From contig NZ_JBGNFV010000003.1 in NCBI RefSeq assembly GCF_041449215.1, positions 1-55,142 on the forward strand: a DNA stretch of 55,142 bases, read 5' to 3'. The translations under genes were made by a program, and so were the position numbers. The DNA comes from Roseivirga sp. BDSF3-8 (GTDB lineage Bacteria; Bacteroidota; Bacteroidia; Cytophagales; Cyclobacteriaceae). Of this stretch, positions 47,001-54,416 are shown one piece after another (the first letter of the stretch is position 1; the number at the start of each line of letters is the position of its first letter). The notes under the pieces were generated by a model. That model saw nothing but the letters and a program-made list of their open reading frames with translations. It had not been told where the DNA came from and searched no databases.

Positions 47001-47277
47001 CCCTGCAGGGTATCGCCTGGCCAAAGACGAAGCCGCCAGCGAAAGCGAGATAGCCCTTTATCCTAACCCTGCCAGCGATTATGTGCAGATAGAATTGGCT
47101 TCCCGGCTTACAGAGAGTGCCACCTACCAGGTATATGACCTGCGTGGACAGCGCATCAAGGAGGGAACCTGGAGCGAAGGTAAAAGGCTGGATATATCAT
47201 CCCTTGCGCAGGGTCAATACCTTATCCATATCAGTACGCCTGATAATACCTTTACCAAAAAGTTCATTAAAGAGTAA
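44065..47277 (+). CDS. Asp-box propeller / SLH / T9SS surface protein, paralogue 2
   Basis: The ATG at 44065 (or the adjacent one at 44068) is chosen because it begins the signal anchor (MMKKYTYLFTALALLLLAAG), giving 1070 residues. The architecture is the same as paralogue 1: Asp-box repeats (KTTNGGGSW, RSTDAGNSW, RSTNDGQSW, KSTDGGNSW, ESRDGGATW), three SLH motifs (HWAENEITYMLKHN, HWAEQNILQAARSG, and SWAAQSVSNAYVNK as the weak third) and a T9SS domain (ALYPNPASDY ... FTKKFIKE). The C-terminal half is nearly identical to paralogue 3, even at DNA level in places, while the propeller has diverged. Confidence 0.88.
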   Translation: MMKKYTYLFTALALLLLAAGGYYLYPDSSAGQENTLTFNDMRGMTPEERSKAIEATGATEAAYLEYIKTFDPATGEVPTAKGLEAFKAARKQARNLRAIPGVEWFERGPNNVAGRIRAIMFDPNDLSKKKVWGGAEHGGLWYNNDVTDPASSWYNVNDFWANLSIGSIAYDPTNTQVFYVGTGVPYGGKQPRGAGIWKTTNGGGSWTQLSSTANNANFYHVSKIVVTSSGTVLANTNAGIFRSTDAGNSWNNVLAGKYASDMEIAANGTIYSGVGPDYNSYGYSEIFRSTNDGQSWTELTMPTGLLHGHRIEIATGGSGTVYAVSSDYLFNSVQWLIKSTDGGNSWTELAIPKYEQACGFPADADFTRGEQANHDLTIEVHPTNANLVILGGIDNHRSTDGGATFEQISYWTGLASCASNVHADQLSLVFRPGYPNEVVFGNDGGVYYSPHVGNASVARGSLNIQSRNKNLNITEFYAVDQLNSSSSNYMLAGSQDNGTQQFKKPGISSTSEARGGDGGFTHIDQNNSDVQLLSYIRSSYSLSTNGGKWFSIFYNDNKVGRFINPTDYDDNTNIFYAAGNTGDYLYSTDLENSSTKTMYTVNAGLTHQISAVKVSPYTANRIFVITSNEYGGQPHIYRIDNANSSTPTVTDISGSQPFANNAYGTCIQVGASDNQLLATFSNYGIVSVYESRDGGATWVNREGNLPDMPIRWGLYNPNNYNEVMLATQVGVWSTDNINTSSPDWGVTNANLANVRCDMLQYRQSDGYVAIATYGRGVYTTNVWSTTSVSDIAGHWAENEITYMLKHNFLAGYSDGTFRPDNELTRAEFATMIANIINPDISSDPAIAGRTFTDITGHWAEQNILQAARSGYLAGYGDGTFRPNDKITKLQITISIANGLPVSGGSTYLLSDFLDQTSIPSWAAQSVSNAYVNKLIANYPNRSYFTPNVNATRAMAVVTLYQALANLGRISFDNNFYIVVPAGYRLAKDEAASESEIALYPNPASDYVQIELASRLTESATYQVYDLRGQRIKEGTWSEGKRLDISSLAQGQYLIHISTPDNTFTKKFIKE

Positions 47278-47302
47278 CCTTTTGACTTAATTATATATTC
47301 TC

Positions 47303-47331
47303 ACAGCCACTCCCTGATACGGAGTGGCTGT
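47303..47331 (+). terminator. Hairpin between SLH paralogues 2 and 3
   Basis: ACAGCCACTCC - CTGATAC - GGAGTGGCTGT is a perfect 11-bp stem, followed by 'tcatgtttt'. As at 44005, it ends about 29 bp before the next start, so transcription of the third gene must either read through it or begin within the second gene. Confidence 0.82.
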
Positions 47332-47359
47332 TCATGTTTTAAACTACAGCATTACTATA

Positions 47360-50300
47360 ATGAAAAAACTATTTACCCTTTTCACCGGCCTGCTGGTATT
47401 GGTGGCAGCGGGTGCATTCTTTGCCTACCTGTGGCAACCTGCGGGTTCGGAAAATAAAATAAGCGCCTTTAATCGTATACGGCAGCTTCCGACCGAACAA
47501 CAGAACGATGCCCTCAAGGCCACCGGTGCCAGCGAGGCGGCATACCTCGAATACCTTATGACCTTTGATCCTGCCACGGGGGAAATCCCTACCGAGCGGA
47601 GTATCGAGGCATTCAGAATGGCCCGCAAGCAGGCAAAAAATCTTAAAGCCATACCCGGTGTGGAGTGGTTTGAGCGCGGACCGAATAATGTAGGTGGCCG
47701 TATACGCGCCATCATGTTCGACCCCAACGACCCCTTTTCTAAAAAGGTGTATGCCGGTGCCGAACACGGCGGTTTATGGTATAACAATGACATTACCGAC
47801 CCCACCTCCTCATGGTACACTATTGGCGATTTCCTTGGTAACCTCAGCATAAGCAGCCTTGCCTATGACCCTACTGACACCCAGGTCATGTATGCCGGCA
47901 CAGGCGTACAATACAGCACAGCTAACCCTCGTGGAGGAGGTATCTGGATCACAGTAGATGGCGGGCTTAGCTGGTGGCAGCGAAGCGCTACGGCTAATAA
48001 TCCTGATTTTCATTTTGTCTCAGACCTTATTGTAACCGGGCAGGGAACCCTTATAGCCAATACCTCATCCGGCATCATGCGATCTACCGACAAAGGAATA
48101 AGCTGGGTAAAAGAAATAGCCGGACAGTACTCCGCAGACATGGAAATAGGAAGTGACGGAACCATCTATGCCGCCCTGAGTCCCACCACCAATCATATTA
48201 CCGAAACAGAGATCTATAAATCCACCGATGACGGACAGACCTGGAGCATGCTCACCCTGCCTGCCGGTAACAGTAAAGCCTACCGCATTGAGCTGGCCCT
48301 CGCCAGTGACAATACCACTCTGTATGCCCTCGGGTCTACCTTCCTTTTCGGAGGCCAGGTTATGTGGCTCATGAAGTCTGTAAATGGCGGATCCACCTGG
48401 ACTAACCTAAGCATACCACCACTAAGGGCGTGTAGTATTAATGACCTCGGTACAGATTTTACGAGAAACCAGGCCACTCACAACCTGGTGATCGAAGTGC
48501 ATCCCACAGATCAGGATATCGTCGTTATAGGAGGAATAAACCTGCAGCGCTCTACGGACGGAGGCCAAACCTTCCAAAAAATATCTGAATGGTCAGAAAG
48601 CAATGCCACCTGCGTGCCTTTTGTACATGCAGACCAGCTAAGCATGGCCTTCAGGCCAGGATACCCTAACCACGCTGTATTTGGTAATGACGGAGGAATG
48701 TACTACTCAGATCGTGTAGGTGATTCCAATGAAGCCTCAGGCGCTCTCAATATACAGATGCGCAACAAAGACCTGAACGTAACCGAATTCTATGCTGTGG
48801 ATCAGCAAAACAGTGCCGGATCCAACTACATGCTCGCCGGTGCTCAGGATAATGGCACCCAACAGTTTAATAAACCCGGCATTTCATCCACTACTGAAGC
48901 TTTAGGAGGCGATGGCGGCTTTACCCATATCGACCAGGACAATAGTAATATCCAGGTACTATCCTATGTATTCAGTGACTTTTTTGCCTCTCAGGATGGA
49001 GGCAAGAATTTTCTGCAAATAAGCGATGACGATAACCGGGGCCGGTTTATTAATCCCACCGACTATGATGATGAAACCAATATACTGTATGCCGGTGGCT
49101 TCTCTGGCGAATATCAGTATTCAGACCCCTTGGATCAGCCACTCTACCAGGGACTGAATGTGGTAAGCACATCTATGGAAGGTATGATATCAGCCATAGA
49201 AGTGTCCCCTCATACCCCAAACCGTATATTTGCCGTCACATCACGGCATAATTCGGATAAGCCCGTGGTATACCGTATAGATAATGCCAATACCAGCACC
49301 CCTACGGTTACCGATATCAGCGGCAATGCACCCTTTGCCTCAATGACCTATGCCAGCAGCCTTTCCGTAGGGGCCAGCGATAACCAATTACTGCTTACCC
49401 TGTCTAACTACGGCATTGTTTCCGTATACGAATCGCGCGATGGCGGTGCCACATGGATCAACCGCGAAGGTAACCTGCCCGATATGCCCATACGCTGGGG
49501 CATGTACAACCCTAATAACTACAACCAGGTCATGCTTGCCACCCAGGTAGGCGTATGGTCTACCGATAATATCAATACCAGCAGCCCCGACTGGGGAGTA
49601 ACTAATGCCAACCTCGCGAATGTGCGCTGTAATATGCTACAGTACCGTGAGTCCGACGGCTACGTAGCCGTGGCCACCTACGGCAGAGGTGTGTTTACCT
49701 CTAACGTCTGGTCCTTCCAGAATGTAACCGATATTGCCGGGCACTGGGCGGAAAATGAGATCAACTACATGCTAAGGCATAACTTCCTGGCAGGCTATAG
49801 TGACGGTACCTTCCGGCCAGATAATGAGCTTACCCGGGCCGAATTTGCCACTATGATCGCCAACATCATTAATCCGGATATCAGCAGCGACCCGGTCATA
49901 GCCGGACGCACGTTTACCGACATCACAGGCCACTGGGCTGAGCAAAATATCCTGCAGGCAGCCAGATCGGGCTATCTGGCCGGGTATGGCGACGGTACCT
50001 TCAGGCCTAATGATAAGATTACAAAACTGCAGATCACTATAGCCATAGCCAATGGCCTGCCCGTGAGCGGTGGCGGTACCTATCTGCTCAGTGATTTTTA
50101 TGACGAAACATCTATACCCACATGGGCCCGTCAGTCTGTTTCCAATGCCTATGTAAACAGACTAATCGCCAACTATCCCAATACTTCCTATTTTACCCCT
50201 AATACCAATGGCACCCGCGCTATGGCCGTTGTATTGCTATACCAGGCACTGGCTAATCTGGATCGTACAAGTTACAGCACAAACCCCTACATAGTGGTAC

Positions 50301-50575
50301 CTGCCGGATACCGCCTTGCAGAGAATCAGCCTGATGAAAGCAATGAGGTAATGGTGTATCCCAATCCTGCGGAGGAATACATAGAGATTAACGCAAATAT
50401 AAATAAAGGGAAGCGGATAGCATATGAAATAATCAATACCCAAGGCAAAAGGGTCAGCGCCGGCTACTATACAGAAGGAGGCAGGATTGATCTCTCTACC
50501 ATGACTTCAGGGCAGTATATAATAATGATACAATCAGATGATAAAGTCTTCTCGAAAAAGCTTATAAAAAAATAA
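47360..50575 (+). CDS. Asp-box propeller / SLH / T9SS surface protein, paralogue 3
   Basis: The ATG at 47360 begins the signal anchor (MKKLFTLFTGLLVLVAAG), giving 1071 residues. The propeller contains RSTDKGISW, KSTDDGQTW, KSVNGGSTW, RSTDGGQTF, SQDGGKNF and ESRDGGATW. Three SLH motifs follow (HWAENEINYMLRHN, HWAEQNILQAARSG, TWARQSVSNAYVNR). The sorting domain starts at VYPNPAEEY and ends FSKKLIKK. Long DNA stretches in the SLH region match paralogue 2 exactly (for example at 46601-46640 and 49900-49940), suggesting recent duplication or gene conversion of the anchor module. Confidence 0.88.
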   Translation: MKKLFTLFTGLLVLVAAGAFFAYLWQPAGSENKISAFNRIRQLPTEQQNDALKATGASEAAYLEYLMTFDPATGEIPTERSIEAFRMARKQAKNLKAIPGVEWFERGPNNVGGRIRAIMFDPNDPFSKKVYAGAEHGGLWYNNDITDPTSSWYTIGDFLGNLSISSLAYDPTDTQVMYAGTGVQYSTANPRGGGIWITVDGGLSWWQRSATANNPDFHFVSDLIVTGQGTLIANTSSGIMRSTDKGISWVKEIAGQYSADMEIGSDGTIYAALSPTTNHITETEIYKSTDDGQTWSMLTLPAGNSKAYRIELALASDNTTLYALGSTFLFGGQVMWLMKSVNGGSTWTNLSIPPLRACSINDLGTDFTRNQATHNLVIEVHPTDQDIVVIGGINLQRSTDGGQTFQKISEWSESNATCVPFVHADQLSMAFRPGYPNHAVFGNDGGMYYSDRVGDSNEASGALNIQMRNKDLNVTEFYAVDQQNSAGSNYMLAGAQDNGTQQFNKPGISSTTEALGGDGGFTHIDQDNSNIQVLSYVFSDFFASQDGGKNFLQISDDDNRGRFINPTDYDDETNILYAGGFSGEYQYSDPLDQPLYQGLNVVSTSMEGMISAIEVSPHTPNRIFAVTSRHNSDKPVVYRIDNANTSTPTVTDISGNAPFASMTYASSLSVGASDNQLLLTLSNYGIVSVYESRDGGATWINREGNLPDMPIRWGMYNPNNYNQVMLATQVGVWSTDNINTSSPDWGVTNANLANVRCNMLQYRESDGYVAVATYGRGVFTSNVWSFQNVTDIAGHWAENEINYMLRHNFLAGYSDGTFRPDNELTRAEFATMIANIINPDISSDPVIAGRTFTDITGHWAEQNILQAARSGYLAGYGDGTFRPNDKITKLQITIAIANGLPVSGGGTYLLSDFYDETSIPTWARQSVSNAYVNRLIANYPNTSYFTPNTNGTRAMAVVLLYQALANLDRTSYSTNPYIVVPAGYRLAENQPDESNEVMVYPNPAEEYIEINANINKGKRIAYEIINTQGKRVSAGYYTEGGRIDLSTMTSGQYIIMIQSDDKVFSKKLIKK

Positions 50576-50596
50576 GCTATCATATAACATAAATGT

Positions 50597-50638
50597 AAAA
50601 AAGGGGAGGGTGCCTGAATTGAGGTACTTCCCCTTTAT
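50597..50638 (+). terminator. Terminator after the SLH triplet
   Basis: AAAAAGGGGAGGGTGCCT pairs imperfectly with AGGTACTTCCCCTTTAT around a short loop, about 20 bp after the last stop codon. It is weaker than the other hairpins but well placed to end the operon. Confidence 0.6.
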
Positions 50639-50822
50639 TATATATCAAGCTATCACTCTCTTAACCGGAATGAAGGTTGCCAGTCAGATAAATATGATGT
50701 GCAACATTTCACTACATCAGCAGTCCGGCCTGCTTCGTTCGCTAAATTCTGGTATTTAAGTATGCATCCGGCTGGCTGATAATGTAAAAGAAAATCTCAC
50801 ATTATTGACAACAAGCTTTATA

Positions 50823-51197
50823 TTAAGTCCTTAGTTTTTCAAAGGGGTTCACCACATCCAAATCTGGAATAAGGCTAAAATCCTTTGCATTTCTCGTCAG
50901 TAGCGGCATATTCATGCCAATGGCCGTAGCAGCAATGATTGCATCGCCTGCAGACATTTTCCTCTTTTGCCGGAGCTTGGTGGCAACAGATAGGATATGG
51001 GTATTTATATCGATAATCGTAACAGCCCGGAAGAAACGCTCGAAGTATGCTTCGTCACTTACATCCAGCCTATGATAGCCTAATACCTCCAGGTAGCTGA
51101 TAGCAGAGACTATCACCGGAGTATTTTTAGCCCGGTTCTTAATAAAGGGATACTCACTTTTCGATGAGTATATAATGATATTACTATCCCAGACCAT
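50823..51197 (-). CDS. vapC: PIN-domain toxin (VapC-like)
   Basis: This 124-residue PIN-domain ribonuclease has the four acidic positions expected for metal binding: Asp4 (MVWDSNIIIYS), Glu37 (SYLEVLGY), Asp85 (SAGDAIIAATA) and Asp106 (RNAKDF). VapC toxins cleave tRNA or rRNA when freed from their antitoxin. The start codon overlaps the antitoxin stop by one base (TAATG), the usual antitoxin-first, translation-coupled arrangement. The length is normal and the active site looks intact. Confidence 0.92.
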   Translation of the reverse strand: MVWDSNIIIYSSKSEYPFIKNRAKNTPVIVSAISYLEVLGYHRLDVSDEAYFERFFRAVTIIDINTHILSVATKLRQKRKMSAGDAIIAATAIGMNMPLLTRNAKDFSLIPDLDVVNPFEKLRT

Positions 51198-51451
51198 TAA
51201 TCCCGGTAAGGTAGTTTGCGGTCTTTACGCTGCTCACGCTGCCAGGCTACAGGATCTTTGATGTTGGTGGTAAGACCACCCTTGCTATGCCATTCATCAA
51301 GTATATCAAAGACAGATTCTTTAGAGGATGCATCACTGGTGGATACATAAGCCCCCATGCTTTCGGCAACATGGCGTACCTCTTCCATATCTTCTTCATT
51401 ATCGAAGTAGAGTGTGAGCTTTTTTTTCTTATCGTTTTTATCTTCTGACAT
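51197..51451 (-). CDS. Antitoxin of the PIN-domain toxin
   Basis: An upstream ATG at 51475 is in frame, but the Met at 51451 (MSEDKNDKKKK) is the likelier start, giving 84 residues. The first third is Lys/Asp-rich with a strand-like KLTLYFDNEEDMEEV, the middle resembles a small alpha/beta DNA-binding unit, and the C-terminal tail (LDEWHSKGG ... PVAWQREQRKDRKLPYRD) has the basic, aromatic character of toxin-neutralising tails. The family is not certain; identity as antitoxin rests mainly on gene order and coupling to the PIN toxin. Confidence 0.78.
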   Translation of the reverse strand: MSEDKNDKKKKLTLYFDNEEDMEEVRHVAESMGAYVSTSDASSKESVFDILDEWHSKGGLTTNIKDPVAWQREQRKDRKLPYRD

Positions 51452-51488
51452 ACCTGATATTATGCAATGGCGCACCCCTTATTTCACA

Positions 51489-51517
51489 CAATTTTACTAA
51501 AAAAATTAGGTAATCAA
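51489..51517 (-). promoter_or_regulatory. Candidate promoter of the toxin-antitoxin operon
   Basis: On the minus strand, TTG (51517-51515) and TAAAATTG (51496-51489) are separated by 18 bp, one mismatch from the Bacteroidota consensus. This places transcription start about 30 bp before the preferred antitoxin start. Confidence 0.35.
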
Positions 51518-51559
51518 CAATATTTGCTAAATTTTTCAACCTAAATTAAGCAAATGGCA

Positions 51560-51804
51560 TCAAAATTTCTCCATAAGCTTAGGGAATCGCTCATTAAAGT
51601 CATCAGGGCTTATGTAAGTCCCTCTCATTCTATAGGTGCCGAAGTCATAATCCACCTTATGAGACTGGCCGACTCCTCAAAATCCGCCGTTCCCATGGCT
51701 TTATAGTAGCGTTCCTGCTCAGCTATGAACCTATAGTCCATATATAAATAACCTCCCGGCAACAAGAGGATAATCACACCAATAATGATAAAGATATACC
51801 TCAT
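51560..51804 (-). pseudogene. Frameshifted small membrane protein
   Basis: The first frame starts at 51804 (MRYIFIIIGVIILLLPGGYL, one membrane helix) and stops at 51625 after 59 residues. The sequence past the likely shift also looks coding in the next frame (KVDYDFGTYRMRGTY, then SPDDFNERFPKLMEKF) and ends naturally at 51560. Joining the two at about 51660-51675 gives a plausible protein of about 80 residues: an N-terminal anchor plus a short polar domain. This may be a real one-base indel (pseudogene) or a sequencing error. No family is recognised. Confidence 0.6.
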
Positions 51805-51858
51805 GTTTAATGTAATATGAGGAGTTGAAAACCAAGTTATATATTGTAGGTTTTTTAT

Positions 51859-52788
51859 CTATGGCTTTGTGATAAACCAGTCAATTCCGTTACAAGCTCT
51901 TAGTGCCTCAGGGATAGACGCTACGCGTGTGTTGCTGTCCCTTATCAGATCCGTGACGATGATAGCCGCATGCTCCTGCCCATCCCACTCATATCTGTTT
52001 GTAAGTATCAAATTATCCCCCGCCCCTTTCATCCTTAAAAATACAGTTTCTCCCGGATTCTTCATACGAATACAATTCCAGGGCCTTCGTGAGGTAGTCT
52101 TTGTAGCCCCATCGGGACGTCCCCCTTGTAGCCCGTAGCCACCCAGCCCCTGCTTCCCGCTGCCTTTATGTACCGAGGCTCCAGCCGAAGATGGTGAGTT
52201 CGCTCTACCTTCATCACCCCCAGCCACTAGTTCCTCCTCATATACCGTCACATTTCCTGCTGCATCTGCCGCTTCCACCCGCACCGATACCCCATTCGCC
52301 ATGTCCATATCGCTTTTCAGGTTATAAGCATACACCCCATTCGCTATCAACTCGTTGCACTCACCACTTTCCAATACAGCACCCCTGCCATCCATCACCG
52401 TCACCCGCAAAGAGCAAATACCAAAGTCATCAGACGCATACACCTCCAGCGCTTCACCCGCTTTGCCTGTAAACGCCCCTGCCACCACCTTTTCCACCAC
52501 CGGCGCATGCATATAGTCCCTCACCGCCAGGTTCTGCCACGAAATAAAGCCCTCCGCTGCCGCCTCATATTTCGCAAAAAGAGCAGCATCCTCCTTCACC
52601 CCCTTGCTATACGCCGTTGCCTCCCTGAACCGCCTGTGATGCGCCTTTTGCTTCTCACTCAGAGGCCTCGATGATGTGGCCGGCCGGGCAGACACAATCG
52701 TCCGGCCCGCCCGCTGCCGGTACACAATCGCACCCCGCACCATGCCTCGCGCACCCTCTATCCATGGATTATTCTCTATGACAGCCAT
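51859..52788 (-). CDS. Hypothetical protein with a glycine-rich linker
   Basis: This 309-residue protein begins MAVIENNPWIEGARGMVRG, then YRQRAGRTIVSARP. That opening resembles Bacteroidota proteins of the DUF6266 kind, whose N-terminus has a similar GxxGxV...RxxP pattern, but the match is loose. Residues of about 85-195 look like an Ig-like beta domain (GEALEVYASDDFGI, VSVRVEAADAAGNVTVYEEELV). A Gly/Ser-rich linker (about 196-235) separates it from a C-terminal part with RRPWNCIRMKNPGE. There is no signal peptide. The function is unknown. Confidence 0.6.
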   Translation of the reverse strand: MAVIENNPWIEGARGMVRGAIVYRQRAGRTIVSARPATSSRPLSEKQKAHHRRFREATAYSKGVKEDAALFAKYEAAAEGFISWQNLAVRDYMHAPVVEKVVAGAFTGKAGEALEVYASDDFGICSLRVTVMDGRGAVLESGECNELIANGVYAYNLKSDMDMANGVSVRVEAADAAGNVTVYEEELVAGGDEGRANSPSSAGASVHKGSGKQGLGGYGLQGGRPDGATKTTSRRPWNCIRMKNPGETVFLRMKGAGDNLILTNRYEWDGQEHAAIIVTDLIRDSNTRVASIPEALRACNGIDWFITKP

Positions 52789-53136
52789 TATGTTGAAGCG
52801 TTAAATTCCCTCTATATGTCTGTCAAAAGTAACCCGCAGTAAGATACCCCCTCATTTCAGGTAAGGTTATCACTATAAATTATGAGTACACAAGAAAGCC
52901 TTATCTACCTCAAAGTATAATATAATTTATATCACCACCTTGCTTACCCTGTGCCCATCCTGTGGGTATCCCGTGGGTATCCTATAGGCACATACGCCTA
53001 ACCTACAGACAGGCGTATGTATAACTATTCCTGGAAACAGGAAACAGGCTACCTCACATTCCATTCAAACCATCCTATATGATCACCTAATGTACTTTCC
53101 GTGTTAAAAGAGAAAATACCCATGCCGCCCCCCGTA
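52789..53136. other. Intergenic before the tandem array
   Basis: There is no gene here. A perfect 10-bp hairpin, ACATACGCCT / AGGCGTATGT (52990-52999 and 53011-53020), lies here, preceded by short imperfect repeats of 'cctgtgggtatcc' at about 52963-52985. The hairpin has no T run, and no gene ends nearby on the plus strand. Confidence 0.5.
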
Positions 53137-53982
53137 AAAATTCCTTTCCCCCGCTAAAGTTAAACGAAGCACCCTGCAACGTAGGGAAAGGTGGCCGCGA
53201 TGGTGCGCACACGTAACCAACGAAAGCCCATTTGAAGAGATCAAGCTACCCTACCTCAAGAGCCATCCCGCGGCCGGAAAGGGCCTCCTACTCTCCGCTT
53301 GGCTGTACTTCGCGCACCGTTAATCTCAATAGACCGATAGAGTAGCTATTTGCTTCCCAGCCCTCAAAATTCCTTTCCCCCGCTAAAGTTAAACGAAGCA
53401 CCCTGCAACGTAGGGAAAGGTGGCCGCGATGGTGCGCATACGTAACCAAAGAAAGCCCTATTTGAAGAGATCAAGTTACCCTACCTCAAGAGCCATCCCG
53501 CGGCCGGAAAGGGCCTCCTACTCTCCGCTTGGCTATATTTCGCGCACCGTTAATCTCAATAGACCGATAGAGTAGCTATTTGCACCCCAGCCCTCAAAAT
53601 TCCTTTCCCCCACTGAAGTTAAACGAAGCATCCTGCTTTGTAGGGAAAGGTGGCCGCGATGGTGCGCATACGTAACCAAAGAAAGCCCATTTGAAGAGAT
53701 CAAGTTACCCTACCTCAAGAGCCATCCCGCGGCCGGAAAGGGCTTCCTACTCTCCGCTTGGCTATATCCCGCGCACCGTTAACCTTAATAGACCGATAGA
53801 GTAGCTATTTGCACCCCAGCCCTCAAAATTCCTTTCCCCCACTGAAGTCAAACAAAGCATCCTGCTTTGTAGGGAAAGGTGGCCGCGATGGTACGCACAC
53901 GTAACCAACGAAAGCCCTATTTGAAGAGATCAAGTTACCCTACCTCAAGAGCCATCCCGCCGCCGGAAAGGGCTTCCTACCC
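53137..53982. repeat. 230-bp tandem repeat array, 3.7 copies
   Basis: Units begin with AAAATTCCTTTCCCCC at 53137, 53366, 53596 and 53825, a period of 229-230 bp; the last unit breaks off near 53982. Each unit contains a CCTTTCCC ... GGGAAAGG stem. The first three can also form a GGTGCGC ... GCGCACC long-range stem (in unit 1 at 53202-53208 and 53312-53318) around an inner GGCC-GGAAAG-GGCC hairpin. Unit 4 lacks the 3' partner and has a mutated 5' arm (GGTACGC). No open frame runs through the units. A tandem set of structured RNAs is possible; a simple satellite expansion is the alternative. Confidence 0.85.
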
Positions 53983-54416
53983 TCATCATGCCGGCTATAC
54001 CTCTAAGTCCGGAACAGGCCCGGCTTTCAGGGAGTGACATAGGTTGCACCCACGATGCTAATCACAGTCCTTTCGGAACATCGTCTTTCTGCCCTCATAG
54101 GCACTAGCCATATCAGAGTCTTGCAGCCTACATACACTTTGGCCGGGGCATATCTTTTAAAAAATGGTTTTAATATATACGAGGCATAGAATAAACAGCA
54201 ATCTGACTTATCATTTATTAACAGCTATACTCTTACATGCAAAGGGTCTCAGGGCATTTAGGTAAGTAAAAGTGTAAAATCCTAAATAGATTGAATTCGT
54301 GTGCTGATATAGAGCGGGGCAATCGATGGAGGGTAAATAAATACCGGAGACAGGGAAGCTGCTTGGTCAGAATACGCCATTTAACTGTAAGTTATACACT
54401 TATTGCCAAGAGATTC
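53983..54416. other. Upstream region of the last gene
   Basis: There is no gene and no strong hairpin here. The promoter of the following secreted protein is presumably here, but I could not identify boxes with confidence. Confidence 0.4.

Noticed and set aside
53137-53982. Repeat-protein gene in the 230-bp array
   Set aside because: The unit lengths of 229 and 230 are not consistent multiples of three and every frame is interrupted, so it is not a coding tandem repeat.
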